DNA from: Pseudocitrobacter vendiensis
GTDB taxonomy: Bacteria; Pseudomonadota; Gammaproteobacteria; Enterobacterales; Enterobacteriaceae
Assembly (NCBI RefSeq): GCF_943590815.1
Contig: NZ_CALSBS010000005.1
Location: forward strand, 124,001-188,000
DNA length: 64,000 nt
Direction: 5' to 3'
Part shown: positions 24,997-35,671 of the stretch, in pieces
How the letters are laid out: the number at the start of each line of letters is the position of its first letter
Position numbering within the stretch: position 1 is the stretch's first letter
Notes under the pieces: model-generated
Databases searched by the model: none
Told to the model about the DNA's origin: nothing
The model's input: the letters and a program-made list of their open reading frames with translations, nothing else
Program-made: the position numbers and the translations under genes

Positions 24997-25901
24997 CCCC
25001 TGCGCTGCACCAGCGCTTCACAGCGTTCCTTCACCGCCTCATACAACAACCGCACCGCAGGCGAGAGCTGCTTGCGATGCGGACAAATCATATTCAGCGG
25101 CACGCATTCACCTTCGTAATCCGGCAGCAGCAATTTCAGACGGCCCTGGAAGACATCTTCACTGACGTCGAGCCAGGACTTATTGGCAATGCCTTCCCCG
25201 GCAATCGCCAGACGGCGAATGACTTCGGCATCATCGCTGATGATCGTGCCATTCACCTGCACCTCGTGGGTTTCCCCCTTCGCAGTAAGCGTCCAGCGAT
25301 CAAACAAACGACCTCGCAGCACATAGGTCAGCGCATCACACTTTTCTAAATCAGCGGGCGTTGTCGGTTCACCATTTTTGGCGATCCACGCCGGCGATGC
25401 GACCAGCACGCGGCGATTATCCGGTGCGATGGGCAGCGCAACGTACGACGCATCCTCATTGGTGCCGTAACGAAATGCGACATCAACCGGATCTTTAAAC
25501 ACATCCGTCACCTGGTCCGAGAAAAGAATGCGCAGCTTAAGCGCCGGATGACGCAGGCGAAACTGGCGGAAAATACCGAGTAGCAGGTTTCTCCCGAGGT
25601 CCGAAGGCACCGCAATTTGCAACGTACCGCGAATTTCATCATCCGGCGTTTGAATCTGCTGGAGCCCGGCCTGCATTGTTTCCAGCATTTGGGTGGCGTA
25701 AGGCAGCCAGGTTTCACCCTCTGGCGTCAAGCGCAGGCTACGGGTTGAGCGGGCAAACAGGCGAATATTGAGCGCCGTCTCAAGACGTTTAATGGCGGAA
25801 CTCACCTGGGCAGGTGGCAGACCCGCCTCGCGCGCCGCGTCGCTGAAACTGCTCAATGCCGCCGCACGCACGAACAGGGTTAAATCTTCCAGCCTGAGCA
25901 T
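24993..25901 (-). CDS. LysR-family regulator divergent from a quinone-reductase-like gene
   Basis: 302 residues. The helix-turn-helix region (LEDLTLFVRAAALSSFSDAA) and the SSAIKRLETALNIRLFARSTR segment place it in the CrgA/YafC-like LysR subgroup. GAGGA lies 7 bases before this ATG; a GTG two codons upstream is less well placed. It is divergent from the oxidoreductase at 26007, with 105 bp between, and probably controls it. In this subgroup the effectors are often quinones or electrophiles. Unrelated to the fluoride operon except by position. Confidence 0.88.
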   Translation of the reverse strand: MLRLEDLTLFVRAAALSSFSDAAREAGLPPAQVSSAIKRLETALNIRLFARSTRSLRLTPEGETWLPYATQMLETMQAGLQQIQTPDDEIRGTLQIAVPSDLGRNLLLGIFRQFRLRHPALKLRILFSDQVTDVFKDPVDVAFRYGTNEDASYVALPIAPDNRRVLVASPAWIAKNGEPTTPADLEKCDALTYVLRGRLFDRWTLTAKGETHEVQVNGTIISDDAEVIRRLAIAGEGIANKSWLDVSEDVFQGRLKLLLPDYEGECVPLNMICPHRKQLSPAVRLLYEAVKERCEALVQRRG

Positions 25902-26006
25902 TTTCACTCCTCAACGATAAGTCCTGTCGCCGTGAATGGATTTTTCCGGCAAATATCATTGGATAGTATCATTCTTACTGTTTACTCAACATCACAGAGG
26001 TGTGTT

Positions 26007-27014
26007 ATGAAGGCAATTGCGATTACTCAGGCGGCTGGCGCGCACGGCAACATTGATGCATTAGAAGAAATTACCCTGCCCGTCCCCGTGGCGGCAGGCC
26101 ATGATTTGCTGGTAGAAGTGAAAGCCATCTCCGTTAACCCGGTCGATACCAAAGTGCGTGCCGGGTTTAGCGGCGACACACCGCGCGTGCTGGGCTGGGA
26201 TGCTGTCGGTGTGGTGAAATCCGTTGGTGAAGCCGTCACTCTGTTTAAAACTGGCGACGAAGTCTGGTATGCGGGGGCGTTAACACGTCCCGGCAGTAAC
26301 AGCGAATTCCAGCTGGTCGATGAGCGAATTGTCGCGCTCAAGCCACGTTCGCTGGATAACATTTCTGCTGCCGCCCTGCCGTTGACCTCCATCACTGCGT
26401 GGGAACTGTTGTTCGACCGTTTAGGCATTCAGGAAAACGGAAATGAAGGCGACGTACTGCTGATTGTCGGTGCTGCGGGCGGTGTCGGTTCCATCCTGAC
26501 CCAACTGGCGCGCAAGCTTACTAAAATGACGGTGATCGGCACCGCATCGCGCCCTGAAACGCAGAAATGGGTAGCGGACGCCGGGGCTCATTATGTTATC
26601 GACCACAGCAAACCGATCGCCGAAGAACTTACCCGCATCGGTATTCCGGCGGTGACGCATGTCGCCAGTCTGACGCACACGGATAAGCACTATTTGCAGC
26701 TGATTGAAGCGCTCGCCCCACAGGGGAAACTGGCGCTGATTGACGATCCTGAAACCCTGGATGCGCGTCCGTTAAAAACCAAAAGCATCTCGCTGCACTG
26801 GGAATTTATGTATACCCGTTCGATGTTTGAAACGCCGGATATGATTGCTCAGCATCAGTTACTGACCCGCGTGGCCTCGCTGATTGATGACGGCGTAATC
26901 AAAACCACGCTGGGCGAGAAGTTAGGTGCGATTAGCGCCGAGAATATTCGTCAGGCACATCGCCAGCTTGAGACCGGTAAAACGATGGGTAAACTGGTGC
27001 TGGAAGGCTTTTAA
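26007..27014 (+). CDS. Zinc-free medium-chain NADPH:quinone/enone oxidoreductase
   Basis: 335 residues from MKAIAITQAAG (25 upstream codons rejected; AGAGG lies before this ATG). An N-terminal GroES-like domain is followed by a Rossmann domain with GAAGGVGSILTQLA near residue 155. The cysteines that hold zinc in alcohol dehydrogenases are absent, so it belongs to the quinone-oxidoreductase branch (YogA-like, adh_fam_1). It likely reduces quinones or activated alkenes in the cytoplasm. The divergent LysR gene is the expected regulator. Confidence 0.85.
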   Translation: MKAIAITQAAGAHGNIDALEEITLPVPVAAGHDLLVEVKAISVNPVDTKVRAGFSGDTPRVLGWDAVGVVKSVGEAVTLFKTGDEVWYAGALTRPGSNSEFQLVDERIVALKPRSLDNISAAALPLTSITAWELLFDRLGIQENGNEGDVLLIVGAAGGVGSILTQLARKLTKMTVIGTASRPETQKWVADAGAHYVIDHSKPIAEELTRIGIPAVTHVASLTHTDKHYLQLIEALAPQGKLALIDDPETLDARPLKTKSISLHWEFMYTRSMFETPDMIAQHQLLTRVASLIDDGVIKTTLGEKLGAISAENIRQAHRQLETGKTMGKLVLEGF

Positions 27015-27144
27015 GGCCGATCTGTTACATTTTTTACGAAAAAACCCATTCTGTGATACAAAAGAACGTCGATCTGCCTGTCAATTTTAAGAGAAAAAGG
27101 CAGACTCTACACCCTTGAGCATTCTGGTTATCGTTGGAGAAAGA

Positions 27145-27459
27145 ATGGGTAAATATAAATTATGGCTTCTGGCTGGCCTGATGGCCGCAGGAACCGCCTT
27201 CGCCGCTCCAGGTACGGGCATTCAGAAGTATGAACTGAAAGAGTTTGTCGCGGATTTCACCCACTTTAACATCGGGGACGCCGTTCCGGAGATGTACCGT
27301 ACTGACCAGTACAACATCAAGCAGTGGCAGCAGCGTAACCTGCCCGCGCCAGACGCGGGAACGCACTGGACCTACATGGGCGGTAACTACGTGCTGATTT
27401 CTGACACGGACGGGAAAATCAGTAAAGTTTACGACGGCGAAATCTTCTATCACCGTTAA
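27145..27459 (+). CDS. rcnB: RcnB, periplasmic nickel/cobalt homeostasis protein
   Basis: 104 residues from MGKYKLWLLAG; GGAGA sits before this ATG. Signal peptide with cleavage near AFA-AP. The mature part closely follows E. coli RcnB: VPEMYRTDQYNIKQWQ, NLPAPDAGTHWTYMGG, and the end DGEIFYHR. RcnB works with the RcnA exporter to tune nickel and cobalt efflux. In K-12 rcnR and rcnA lie just upstream; here they are missing from the window and RcnB stands alone. Confidence 0.92.
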   Translation: MGKYKLWLLAGLMAAGTAFAAPGTGIQKYELKEFVADFTHFNIGDAVPEMYRTDQYNIKQWQQRNLPAPDAGTHWTYMGGNYVLISDTDGKISKVYDGEIFYHR

Positions 27460-27466
27460 TGAAAGG

Positions 27467-27494
27467 GGCGCATAACCCGCCAGGGTTATGCGCC
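27467..27494. terminator. Bidirectional hairpin between rcnB and mrp
   Basis: GGCGCATAACCC-GCCA-GGGTTATGCGCC, a perfect 12-bp stem between convergent genes. No T run on the plus side; CCCCTTTC on the minus side. Confidence 0.6.
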
Positions 27495-27501
27495 TGATCG
27501 C

Positions 27502-28611
27502 TTATACCGCGCGGAAGGCAATTTCGCCGGGGATCACTTCACCCTGCCAGTAAAGTTGGGCAGCAGTTAAATCCGCCAGTCGACGATAAATAAGGGTAAA
27601 CTCACTGTCCGGACGATTCACCACCGTTGGTGTGCCTTTATCCAGATCTTCACGCAAGCTGATGTGCAGCGGCATCTGACCCAGCAACTGGGTATGGTAT
27701 TTCTCCGCCAGTTTCTCTGCGCCGCCGGTACCGAAGATAGGTTCGTGGTGACCACACTGGCTGCAAATATGCATGCTCATGTTTTCAACGATGCCCAGCA
27801 CCGGCACTTCCACTTTCTCGAACATCACGATGCCTTTTTTGGCGTCAATCAGCGCGATGTCCTGCGGAGTAGTGACCACTACCGCGCCGGTGACCGGAAT
27901 GTTTTGTGCCAGCGTCAGCTGAATGTCACCGGTACCCGGCGGCATATCCAGCACCAGATAATCGAGATCCGGCCATAAGGTTTCCTGCAACATCTGCATC
28001 AGCGCCTTGCTGGCCATGGGGCCACGCCACACCATCGCGTTATCGTCGGTGACCAGATAACCAATAGAGTTCGTTGCCAGACCGTGAGCCATTATCGGCG
28101 CCATATGGGTGCCGTCTGGTGAAGTCGGACGCTGATTTTCCGCGCCGAGCATGGTCGGAATTGACGGGCCGTAGATGTCAGCATCGAGAATACCGACTTT
28201 CGCCCCTTCGGCTGCCAGCGCCAGCGCCAGGTTAACGGCTGTAGACGATTTCCCGACTCCGCCTTTGCCAGAACTGACGGCAATGATGTTTTTCACACCA
28301 TTCACGCCCGGCTGGTTTTTAACGCGCTTCAGCGTGGCGACATTGTGGGTCAGTTTCCAGTCAATGGCATTCGCACCGGTAATACGAAGCAGGTCAGCAC
28401 TGCATTGCTCTTTCAGTTCTTCAAACGCGCTGTTCCAGACAAACGGCATTTGCAGCTCAATGTGCACGGTGCCATCCAGCAGCGCCACATGATGTAACGC
28501 CTTCAGCGTGGTGAGATTATGCTTCAATGTTGGGTGCTGAAAATTAGCCAGCGTCCCGGCAACCATCGCGCGCAGGCGCTCGGGGGATGTGGCCTGGGAT
28601 TGAGAACTCAT
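27502..28611 (-). CDS. mrp: Mrp/ApbC, iron-sulfur cluster carrier ATPase
   Basis: 369 residues, as in E. coli. An N-terminal DUF59-like region (to about residue 95) is followed by a MinD/ParA-type NTPase domain with the deviant Walker A SSGKGGVGKSSTAVN near residue 115. The C-x-x-C pair in HICSQCGHHEP carries the bridging cluster. It binds and transfers Fe-S clusters in the cytoplasm. Divergent from metG with 135 bp between. Confidence 0.96.
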   Translation of the reverse strand: MSSQSQATSPERLRAMVAGTLANFQHPTLKHNLTTLKALHHVALLDGTVHIELQMPFVWNSAFEELKEQCSADLLRITGANAIDWKLTHNVATLKRVKNQPGVNGVKNIIAVSSGKGGVGKSSTAVNLALALAAEGAKVGILDADIYGPSIPTMLGAENQRPTSPDGTHMAPIMAHGLATNSIGYLVTDDNAMVWRGPMASKALMQMLQETLWPDLDYLVLDMPPGTGDIQLTLAQNIPVTGAVVVTTPQDIALIDAKKGIVMFEKVEVPVLGIVENMSMHICSQCGHHEPIFGTGGAEKLAEKYHTQLLGQMPLHISLREDLDKGTPTVVNRPDSEFTLIYRRLADLTAAQLYWQGEVIPGEIAFRAV

Positions 28612-28746
28612 CCCGACTCCTTTGTTCTTGTGAGTAAAACTTCGTTGAACAAGTTTACCTGAAAGACCGCGGTTTGTGCTTACTTAATAATGCCCCTTTT
28701 GGTAATATCGAAAACCCTTTTCACTACATAAGAAGTAATGTTCATT

Positions 28747-30780
28747 ATGACTCAAGTCGCGAAGAAAATTCTGGTAACGTGCGCTCTGCCGTACGCCAAC
28801 GGCTCAATCCACCTCGGCCACATGCTGGAGCATATCCAGGCTGATGTCTGGGTCCGTTACCAGCGAATGCGCGGCCACCAGGTAAACTTCATCTGCGCGG
28901 ACGATGCACATGGCACGCCGATCATGCTGAAAGCTCAGCAGCTCGGGATTACCCCGGAGCAGATGATTGCCGAAATGAGTCAGGAACATCAGACCGATTT
29001 TGCTGGCTTCAACATTAGCTACGACAACTACCACTCGACGCACAGCGACGAAAACCGCGAGCTGTCGGAGCTTATCTATGGTCGCCTGAAAGAGAACGGT
29101 TTTATCAAAAACCGCACCATCTCTCAGCTTTACGATCCGGAAAAAGGCATGTTCCTGCCGGACCGTTTTGTGAAAGGCACCTGCCCGAAATGTAAATCAC
29201 CGGATCAATACGGCGATAACTGCGAAGTGTGCGGCGCGACCTACAGCCCAACCGAGCTTATCGAGCCGAAATCGGTGGTTTCCGGTGCGACGCCGGTGAT
29301 GCGTGAATCGGAACACTTCTTCTTTGATCTGCCTTCCTTCAGCGAGATGCTGCAGGCGTGGACCCGCAGCGGCGCGTTGCAGGAGCAAGTGGCGAACAAA
29401 ATGCAGGAGTGGTTTGAATCCGGCCTGCAACAGTGGGATATCTCACGTGATGCGCCATACTTCGGCTTCGAAATTCCGAACGCGCCGGGCAAATATTTCT
29501 ACGTCTGGCTGGATGCGCCAATCGGCTACATGGGTTCTTTCAAAAACCTGTGTGATAAACGCGGTGACACCACAAGCTTTGATGACTACTGGAAGAAAGA
29601 CTCCGATGCCGAACTGTATCACTTCATCGGTAAAGATATCGTCTACTTCCACAGCCTGTTCTGGCCTGCCATGCTGGAAGGCAGTAACTTCCGTAAACCA
29701 ACTAACCTGTTCGTGCACGGTTATGTAACGGTGAACGGTGCGAAGATGTCAAAATCGCGCGGCACCTTCATTAAAGCCAGCACCTGGCTGAACCACTTTG
29801 ATGCCGATAGCCTGCGCTACTATTACACCGCCAAGCTCTCTTCACGCATCGATGATATTGACCTCAACCTGGAAGACTTCATCCAGCGCGTGAACGCCGA
29901 TATCGTCAACAAGGTGGTTAACCTGGCATCGCGTAATGCCGGCTTTATCAACAAGCGTTTCGATGGCGTGCTGTCTGCTGAACTGGCCGATCCTGAACTG
30001 TATAAAACCTTTACCGACGCGGCTGCCGCGATTGGCGAAGCCTGGGATAGCCGCGAGTTTGGTAAAGCGATTCGTGAAATCATGGCGCTGGCTGACGTGG
30101 CAAACCGCTACGTTGACGAACAGGCACCGTGGGTGGTCGCAAAACAGGAAGGCCGCGATGCCGATCTGCAGGCTATTTGTACCATGGGGCTGAACATGTT
30201 CCGTGTACTGATGACCTGGCTGAAACCGGTACTGCCTTCACTGACCGAACGTGCTGAAGCGTTCCTCAACACCACGCTGGAATGGGATGCCATCGCCCAG
30301 CCGCTGCTGTCGCACAAGGTGAACACCTTCAAAGCGCTCTACAACCGCATCGAAACCAAACAGGTTGAAGCGCTGGTTGAAGCGTCGAAAGAAGAAGTGA
30401 AAGCCGCTGCGGCACCGGTCACCGGCCCGCTGGCGGACGATCCGATTCAGGAAACCATCACCTTTGACGATTTCGCCAAAGTGGATATGCGCGTGGCGCT
30501 GATTGAAAACGCCGAGTTCGTTGACGGCTCTGACAAACTGCTGCGCCTGACGCTGGACCTCGGCGGCGAGAAACGCAATGTCTTCTCCGGCATTCGTTCC
30601 GCATACCCGGAACCTGAAGCCCTCATTGGCCGCCTGACGGTAATGGTCGCTAACCTGGCACCGCGTAAAATGCGCTTCGGCATCTCTGAAGGAATGGTGA
30701 TGGCTGCAGGCCCTGGCGGGAAAGATATCTTCCTGTTAAGCCCGGACAACGGTGCAAAACCGGGTCAGCAGGTAAAATAA
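28747..30780 (+). CDS. metG: Methionyl-tRNA synthetase
   Basis: 677 residues from [10 protein letters not shown], identical in length to E. coli MetG; a start three codons earlier is open but not conserved. Class I synthetase: HIGH-type motif [11 protein letters not shown] at residues 14-24, zinc knuckle [23 protein letters not shown] loop [10 protein letters not shown], and a C-terminal EMAP-type tRNA-binding/dimerisation domain (about 575-677). Charges tRNA-Met and initiator tRNA. Essential. Confidence 0.97.
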   Translation: MTQVAKKILVTCALPYANGSIHLGHMLEHIQADVWVRYQRMRGHQVNFICADDAHGTPIMLKAQQLGITPEQMIAEMSQEHQTDFAGFNISYDNYHSTHSDENRELSELIYGRLKENGFIKNRTISQLYDPEKGMFLPDRFVKGTCPKCKSPDQYGDNCEVCGATYSPTELIEPKSVVSGATPVMRESEHFFFDLPSFSEMLQAWTRSGALQEQVANKMQEWFESGLQQWDISRDAPYFGFEIPNAPGKYFYVWLDAPIGYMGSFKNLCDKRGDTTSFDDYWKKDSDAELYHFIGKDIVYFHSLFWPAMLEGSNFRKPTNLFVHGYVTVNGAKMSKSRGTFIKASTWLNHFDADSLRYYYTAKLSSRIDDIDLNLEDFIQRVNADIVNKVVNLASRNAGFINKRFDGVLSAELADPELYKTFTDAAAAIGEAWDSREFGKAIREIMALADVANRYVDEQAPWVVAKQEGRDADLQAICTMGLNMFRVLMTWLKPVLPSLTERAEAFLNTTLEWDAIAQPLLSHKVNTFKALYNRIETKQVEALVEASKEEVKAAAAPVTGPLADDPIQETITFDDFAKVDMRVALIENAEFVDGSDKLLRLTLDLGGEKRNVFSGIRSAYPEPEALIGRLTVMVANLAPRKMRFGISEGMVMAAGPGGKDIFLLSPDNGAKPGQQVK

Positions 30781-30808
30781 CCTTTCGTATAAAGCGCGGT
30801 TTGTTCTT

Positions 30809-30908
<100 letters not shown>

Positions 30909-31041
30909 TGACGCGTTTATCAATCGTCTCAGCGCTGCTCCGGCAGCGCTTTTTTTATGAATTCTGAAAAAATGCCGTACTGCTATGCTTTTTTCTTTTA
31001 GCCTATATGATAATAATTTGCATTTGCTAAAAGGAACTCTC

Positions 31042-31554
31042 ATGCGCAAACTCCGTCCTACTCTTACACTTATCACCCTCTGCCTTGCGGGTAGCCTGTT
31101 TGGCTGCGACAACAAAGACACACCCAAAGAGCCGCAGACCTATGTGCAGAGCATTGCCGCCAGTAACACGCCGGAGGAAAAAGCCACGTTTTTTAATGCC
31201 GCAAATGGCGTTGAGGTGAAAGTGACCTATTACTACAAAGGGGATGTCGTCCTTCGCCAGGACGTTCACAACAAAATGACTTATGCCAGCGCAGGCGTGA
31301 GCAATAAAGAAGAAGCACAGCGGCGATTTGAACAGATCAGTAACGCGTACAAAAACGCGGCAGGTGTCACGGAGACCATTGATTACCAGGACGATTATGT
31401 TACAGAGAACATCGTCGTTGATTACACCAAAGCGAATATCGGCGAGCTGTGTAAGCTCCCGGGTACATCAATGACCGATTGCAATGCGCAGTATCTGTCA
31501 ATGCTGTTGTCCGAGAAGATGGTGTTAAAACAGGGGTTTAAGAAGCAGGAGTAG
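31042..31554 (+). CDS. yehR: YehR-type lipoprotein (DUF1307)
   Basis: 170 residues from MRKLRPTLTL; AAGGA precedes the ATG. The lipobox LFGC gives Cys23 of a lipid-anchored protein, followed by Asp, an inner-membrane retention signal in E. coli terms. The mature part matches the DUF1307 pattern of YehR (VEVKVTYYYKGDVVLRQ, NAYKNAAGVTETIDYQDDY), with a longer linker after the Cys and an extra cysteine pair (Cys-Lys-Leu and Asp-Cys-Asn). Position before yehS matches E. coli. Function unknown. Confidence 0.8.
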   Translation: MRKLRPTLTLITLCLAGSLFGCDNKDTPKEPQTYVQSIAASNTPEEKATFFNAANGVEVKVTYYYKGDVVLRQDVHNKMTYASAGVSNKEEAQRRFEQISNAYKNAAGVTETIDYQDDYVTENIVVDYTKANIGELCKLPGTSMTDCNAQYLSMLLSEKMVLKQGFKKQE

Positions 31555-31580
31555 GCAGGAAACGGTATCCACAATTTTAT

Positions 31581-31615
31581 CGATTATTCGACTCAAAACA
31601 TGAGTCGAATAATCG
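31581..31615. terminator. Perfect 14-bp inverted repeat between yehR and yehS
   Basis: CGATTATTCGACTC-AAAACAT-GAGTCGAATAATCG. It lies between convergent genes and has no T run on either side, so it may protect 3' ends or terminate weakly in both directions. Confidence 0.55.
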
Positions 31616-31639
31616 CCGTAATCACCTCAGCAAGCGTAA

Positions 31640-32110
31640 TCAGCTTTTCGCTGCGTGCTCACGTACTGCCAGGCCGCGCAGGAAATAGCGCAGGAACTGG
31701 TCGCCACATTCGCGGAAGTTTTTATGATCCGGCGCGCGCATCATGGCGGTGATTTCCGGCATCGAGACGCGGAATTTCTGCTCGGTAAGAATAGCGAGGA
31801 TATCATCCGTTTTCAGGGAAAACGCGATACGCAGCTTTTTGAGCATGATGTTGTTGTTTACCCGACGTTCAACCGCCAGTGCGGGCGCAGATTCATCGCG
31901 ACCGCGTTTTTCGTAAATCAGCCCGTTCAGGAAGCAGGACAGCATAATATCCGGGCAGCGTACAAACCCCTCTTCATCTTCTTTGCGCAACCAGGGTGCC
32001 AGCTGCTCGGCGGTGACCACGGTGTCGCCCAGCGCAAAAATACGCAGCAGATCTTGATTGTTCATTTTCAGGATGTAGCGCACGCTACGTAAAATATCGT
32101 TACTGACCAT
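31640..32110 (-). CDS. yehS: YehS, DUF1456 protein
   Basis: 156 residues, as in E. coli. Two DUF1456 repeats are visible: MVSNDILRSVRYILKMNN, then MLKKLRIAFSLKTDDILAIL from about residue 70. Each holds helices like a small winged or helical domain. Cytoplasmic and of unknown function. Downstream of, and on the same strand as, btsSR with 46 bp between. Confidence 0.92.
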   Translation of the reverse strand: MVSNDILRSVRYILKMNNQDLLRIFALGDTVVTAEQLAPWLRKEDEEGFVRCPDIMLSCFLNGLIYEKRGRDESAPALAVERRVNNNIMLKKLRIAFSLKTDDILAILTEQKFRVSMPEITAMMRAPDHKNFRECGDQFLRYFLRGLAVREHAAKS

Positions 32111-32155
32111 AGTGCCTTCGGTAATGAAAAATGCGGTCGGTTAGTTTAACACGAT

Positions 32156-32875
32156 TTACAGTCCCAACGCCTCTTTCAGGCTTTTTAAGTAGCGTCGGCT
32201 GACCGGTACGGTTTGCCCATTGCGCAGCAACAGTTCGGCCTGGCCATTGTCTTCCAGGCGAATCTCCCGCAGATGCGCCATGTTAACAAGATACTGTCGA
32301 TGGCAGCGCAGTAACGGCGTGCGTTGCTCAAGCGTTCTTAACGTCAGCTCAGTGAACCCTTCTTTCCCTTCATGATTGGTGACGTAAACACCGCTCATTC
32401 GGCTGCTGACAAACGCCACATCATCCATTTGCAACAGCCAGATACGGCTATGCCCGGAGCAGGGAATAAACTTCAACGCTTCCTGATTCTCGGTGAGCGC
32501 GGAGACATCCTGCACATTACGTTCCTGCCGCAAACGCGCGAGGGTTTTCTCCAGACGTTTCTCTTCGATCGGTTTAAGCAGGTAATCAAACGCATGCTCT
32601 TCAAAAGCCTTGACCGCGTACTCGTCGAAGGCAGTCAGGAAAACGATGTAAGGGCGATGTTCCGGGTCGAGCATACCGACCATCTCCAGCCCGCTGATGC
32701 GCGGCATCTGGATATCAAGGAACAGAACGTCGGGATGTAACTTATGCACCGCGCCAATCGCTTCCACGGCGTTACCGCACTCGCCGACAATCTCGACATC
32801 CGGCTGCGCCTGTAACAGCACCCGCAGATTCTCCCGCGCCAACGGTTCATCATCGACAATCAGCACTTTAATCAT
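32156..32875 (-). CDS. btsR: BtsR (YehT), LytTR-type response regulator
   Basis: 239 residues. Receiver domain (1-115) with the phospho-acceptor aspartate in [10 protein letters not shown] (about residue 54) and the acidic pair VDDEP. A C-terminal LytTR DNA-binding domain (about 137-239) ends ETLKEALGL-like (SLKEALGL). In E. coli BtsSR senses extracellular pyruvate and switches on btsT. The start overlaps the end of btsS by 4 bp. Confidence 0.96.
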   Translation of the reverse strand: MIKVLIVDDEPLARENLRVLLQAQPDVEIVGECGNAVEAIGAVHKLHPDVLFLDIQMPRISGLEMVGMLDPEHRPYIVFLTAFDEYAVKAFEEHAFDYLLKPIEEKRLEKTLARLRQERNVQDVSALTENQEALKFIPCSGHSRIWLLQMDDVAFVSSRMSGVYVTNHEGKEGFTELTLRTLEQRTPLLRCHRQYLVNMAHLREIRLEDNGQAELLLRNGQTVPVSRRYLKSLKEALGL

Positions 32876-34557
32876 GCGTTCTCCTCCAGTGGCAGCCTTA
32901 GGGTGATACGGGTGAAAATATCGGGTTCGCAGGTTACGTTGATCCCGCAGTCATCACCAAAACGCGTGCGCAGGCGCTTATCCACGAGGCTCATACCCAG
33001 CCCACTGGCCTGCGCGTCCGGTTGATACAGCCCGGCGTTGTCTTCAATTGCCAGCAGCAGATGTTGCCCGTCACGGCTGGCGTTGATACGAATTTCGCCC
33101 ACGCTCAACAACTGCGATGTGCCGTGCTTGATAGCATTCTCAACAATCGGTTGCAGCGTAAAGGCCGGCAGACGGACATGCGCCAGCGTGTCAGGCACAT
33201 GCAGTTGAACCTGTAAATTTTCCTGGAAACGCGCTTTCTCAATTTGCAGATAGGCATTCACATGCTCAATTTCATCGGCCAGCGTCACAATCTCCGACGG
33301 GCGTTTAAGGTTCTTACGGAAAAAGGTCGAGAGATATTGCACCAGTTGGCTTGCCTGTTCGCTGTCGCGGCGAATCACCGCTTTCAGGGTGTTAAGCGCG
33401 TTAAACAGGAAGTGCGGGTTCACCTGCGCATGCAGCAGTTTGATTTCCGACTGGGTAAGCAGCGCTTTTTGCCGCTCATACTGCCCTGCCAGAATTTGCG
33501 CCGACAGCAGTTGGGCGATCCCCTCGCCCAGTGTGCGGTTGATCGAGCTGAACAGGCGATTTTTGGCTTCATACAGTTTAATGGTGCCAATAATACGCTG
33601 GTTTTCGCCGCGCAGTGGGATCACCAGCGTTGAGCCGAGCTTACACTGTGGGTGAATCGAGCAGCGATACGGTACTTCGTTACCGTCGGCATACACCACC
33701 TCGCCGGTTTCAATCGCTTTTTGGGTATAACTGGAAGAGATAGGCTTACCGGGAAGATGGTGATCCTCCCCGATCCCGGTAAAGGCCAACAGGCGTTCAC
33801 GATCGGTAATCGCCACCGCGCCAATATCCAGTTCCTGGATCAACACCTGCGCCACCTTCATGCTGTTCTCTTCATTAAACCCCTGGCGCAAAATCCCTTC
33901 CGTCGATGCCGCCACTTTCAGCGCAGTGGCGGAAAAGGCCGAGGTGTATTTTTCAAACATTGCACGTTTATCGAGAAGAATACGCATAAATAGCGCTGCC
34001 CCGACGGTGTTGGTCACCATCATCGGCGCGGCAATGCTTTGCACGAGATGAAAGGCGTCCTGGAACGGACGCGCAATCAGTAAAATGATCAGCATCTGCA
34101 CCAGTTCGGCGAAGAAGGTGATCGCCCCGGCGGTCCACGGGCTAAAGACTTTATCTGGTCGGCCTCGCTTCACCAGCATGCTGTGTACCAGCCCGCCCAG
34201 AAGGCCTTCTACGATGGTAGAAATCATACAGCTCAGCGCTGTCATGCCGCCCATGGAGTAGCGATGCAACCCTCCGGTTAGCCCCACTAATCCCCCTACC
34301 ACCGGCCCGCCAAGCAGGCCGCCCATCACGGCGCCAATGGCGCGTGTGTTAGCGATAGAGTCTTCAATATGCAGGCCAAAATAGGTACCGAGGATGCAGA
34401 AAATTGAGAAGGTCACGTAGCACAGCAGCTTATGCGGCAGGCGCACGGTCACCTGCATGAGCGGGATGAACAGGCGCGTTTTGCTCATCAGCCACGCTAT
34501 GACCAGAAACACACACATCTGCTGAAGCAGCAGCAACACCAGATCAAATTCGTACAT
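32872..34557 (-). CDS. btsS: BtsS (YehU), LytS-type pyruvate-sensing histidine kinase
   Basis: 561 residues from [14 protein letters not shown], equal to E. coli BtsS; five more codons are open upstream. A 5TM-LYT sensor (six or so helices to about residue 190) is followed by a GAF domain (about 220-350). The His-kinase region has [15 protein letters not shown] with the phosphorylated histidine, and the C-terminal ATPase part contains [12 protein letters not shown]. Detects pyruvate at nanomolar to micromolar levels in E. coli. Confidence 0.96.
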   Translation of the reverse strand: MYEFDLVLLLLQQMCVFLVIAWLMSKTRLFIPLMQVTVRLPHKLLCYVTFSIFCILGTYFGLHIEDSIANTRAIGAVMGGLLGGPVVGGLVGLTGGLHRYSMGGMTALSCMISTIVEGLLGGLVHSMLVKRGRPDKVFSPWTAGAITFFAELVQMLIILLIARPFQDAFHLVQSIAAPMMVTNTVGAALFMRILLDKRAMFEKYTSAFSATALKVAASTEGILRQGFNEENSMKVAQVLIQELDIGAVAITDRERLLAFTGIGEDHHLPGKPISSSYTQKAIETGEVVYADGNEVPYRCSIHPQCKLGSTLVIPLRGENQRIIGTIKLYEAKNRLFSSINRTLGEGIAQLLSAQILAGQYERQKALLTQSEIKLLHAQVNPHFLFNALNTLKAVIRRDSEQASQLVQYLSTFFRKNLKRPSEIVTLADEIEHVNAYLQIEKARFQENLQVQLHVPDTLAHVRLPAFTLQPIVENAIKHGTSQLLSVGEIRINASRDGQHLLLAIEDNAGLYQPDAQASGLGMSLVDKRLRTRFGDDCGINVTCEPDIFTRITLRLPLEENA

Positions 34558-34766
34558 ACCCGAAAACCACAAGACCCATGAAGCTGCGTAACATACACCG
34601 AGTGAACATAACTTTCTTTGAAGCTATGCAAAAAAAGCTGAAATAGCGGTCAGAATCACATTTTTACTCTCTCCTGCGGTTAAGTAATGGCTAAAAAACC
34701 ATCACCCCAGAGCAAGAAGGAAAACCCGTCTACAGTTAAAAGGATATATTCATCCCGGGAGTTATC

Positions 34767-35498
34767 ATGGCGTGGTATACGATTGGCGAGGTGGCGCAAC
34801 TGTGTGACATCACCCCGGTGACGCTCCGCGCGTGGCAGCGTCGCTATGACCTGCTTAAGCCCCAGCGTACCGACGGCGGGCACCGCTTGTTCACCGAATC
34901 CGATATTGAGCGCATCCGCGAAATTAAACGCTGGGTGGATACAGGCGTTCAGGTCAGTAAAGTCAAAAAGCTGTTAATCGAAGGTAGCAAGGAGCAGCAA
35001 CAGGACTGGCGGGAGCGCCAGGAAGAAGCACTGCGCTACCTGCAAAGCGGGCGCATCGATCGGTTACGACAGTGGCTGAAAGAGTGCACGCGTCACTATC
35101 CTGCTCGCACGCTGGTGAATCAACTCATCACCCCATTACGCCAGCGTCTGGCCGGTTCGCAATCGACGTTCTGCGCCATGCTGGGTATTCTCGATGGCGT
35201 GCTGATCAATACTATTTCGCTCATTCTGGCCGCATCGCGTAAAAAACCAGGGCAGGATGCCTTGGTCGTCGGCTGGAACGTTAACGATATCACGCCGTTA
35301 TGGCTTGAGGGGTGGGTCGCCTGCGAACAGGGCTGGCGGGTTGATGTGCTGGCGCATTCTCTCCCACAACTGCAACCGGGCCTCTTTCCGGAACAGACGC
35401 TGCTGGTGTGGTGCGGCGCCGTTTCCGCTCCGCAGCAGACTTTGCAGATTCAGCGCTGGCAGGAACAGGGCTACGCGATTCGTTTGTGTACAAATTAA
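34767..35498 (+). CDS. mlrA: MlrA, MerR-like activator of csgD
   Basis: 243 residues, as in E. coli. The N-terminal MerR winged helix (WYTIGEVAQLCDITPVTLRAW, shown in part) recognises the csgD promoter in E. coli and Salmonella; the C-terminal two-thirds resembles a cobalamin-binding fold without the B12 histidine motif. It promotes curli and biofilm formation under sigmaS control. Divergent from btsS with 209 bp between. Confidence 0.95.
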   Translation: MAWYTIGEVAQLCDITPVTLRAWQRRYDLLKPQRTDGGHRLFTESDIERIREIKRWVDTGVQVSKVKKLLIEGSKEQQQDWRERQEEALRYLQSGRIDRLRQWLKECTRHYPARTLVNQLITPLRQRLAGSQSTFCAMLGILDGVLINTISLILAASRKKPGQDALVVGWNVNDITPLWLEGWVACEQGWRVDVLAHSLPQLQPGLFPEQTLLVWCGAVSAPQQTLQIQRWQEQGYAIRLCTN

Positions 35499-35557
35499 TG
35501 GTTCATTAACAAGCATGCTTCGCAGTATAATCCTTTAATTAACATAAGGAGCACACT

Positions 35558-35671
35558 ATGAAGCCAGCTAAACTTGCCGTCGTGGCGCTATTTCTGTTTA
35601 TGGCCGTGAGCGGAATTGGCGGCGTGATGCTTGCCGGCTACTCGTTCATTGTTCGCGGCGGTATCGGCTAA
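35558..35671 (+). CDS. yohO: YohO, small membrane protein
   Basis: 37 residues: [19 protein letters not shown] then [18 protein letters not shown]. It matches E. coli YohO (35 residues) in its single membrane helix and the [10 protein letters not shown] motif. AAGGAG 8 bases upstream is a strong Shine-Dalgarno. The last 26 bp overlap the convergent yehW end. Function unknown. It falls below the size limits of most gene finders. Confidence 0.9.
   Translation: MKPAKLAVVALFLFMAVSGIGGVMLAGYSFIVRGGIG

Noticed and set aside
34687-34821. 44-codon frame MAKKPSPQSKKENPSTV before mlrA
   Set aside because: No Shine-Dalgarno, runs into the mlrA coding region in another frame, and the composition looks like a chance frame.
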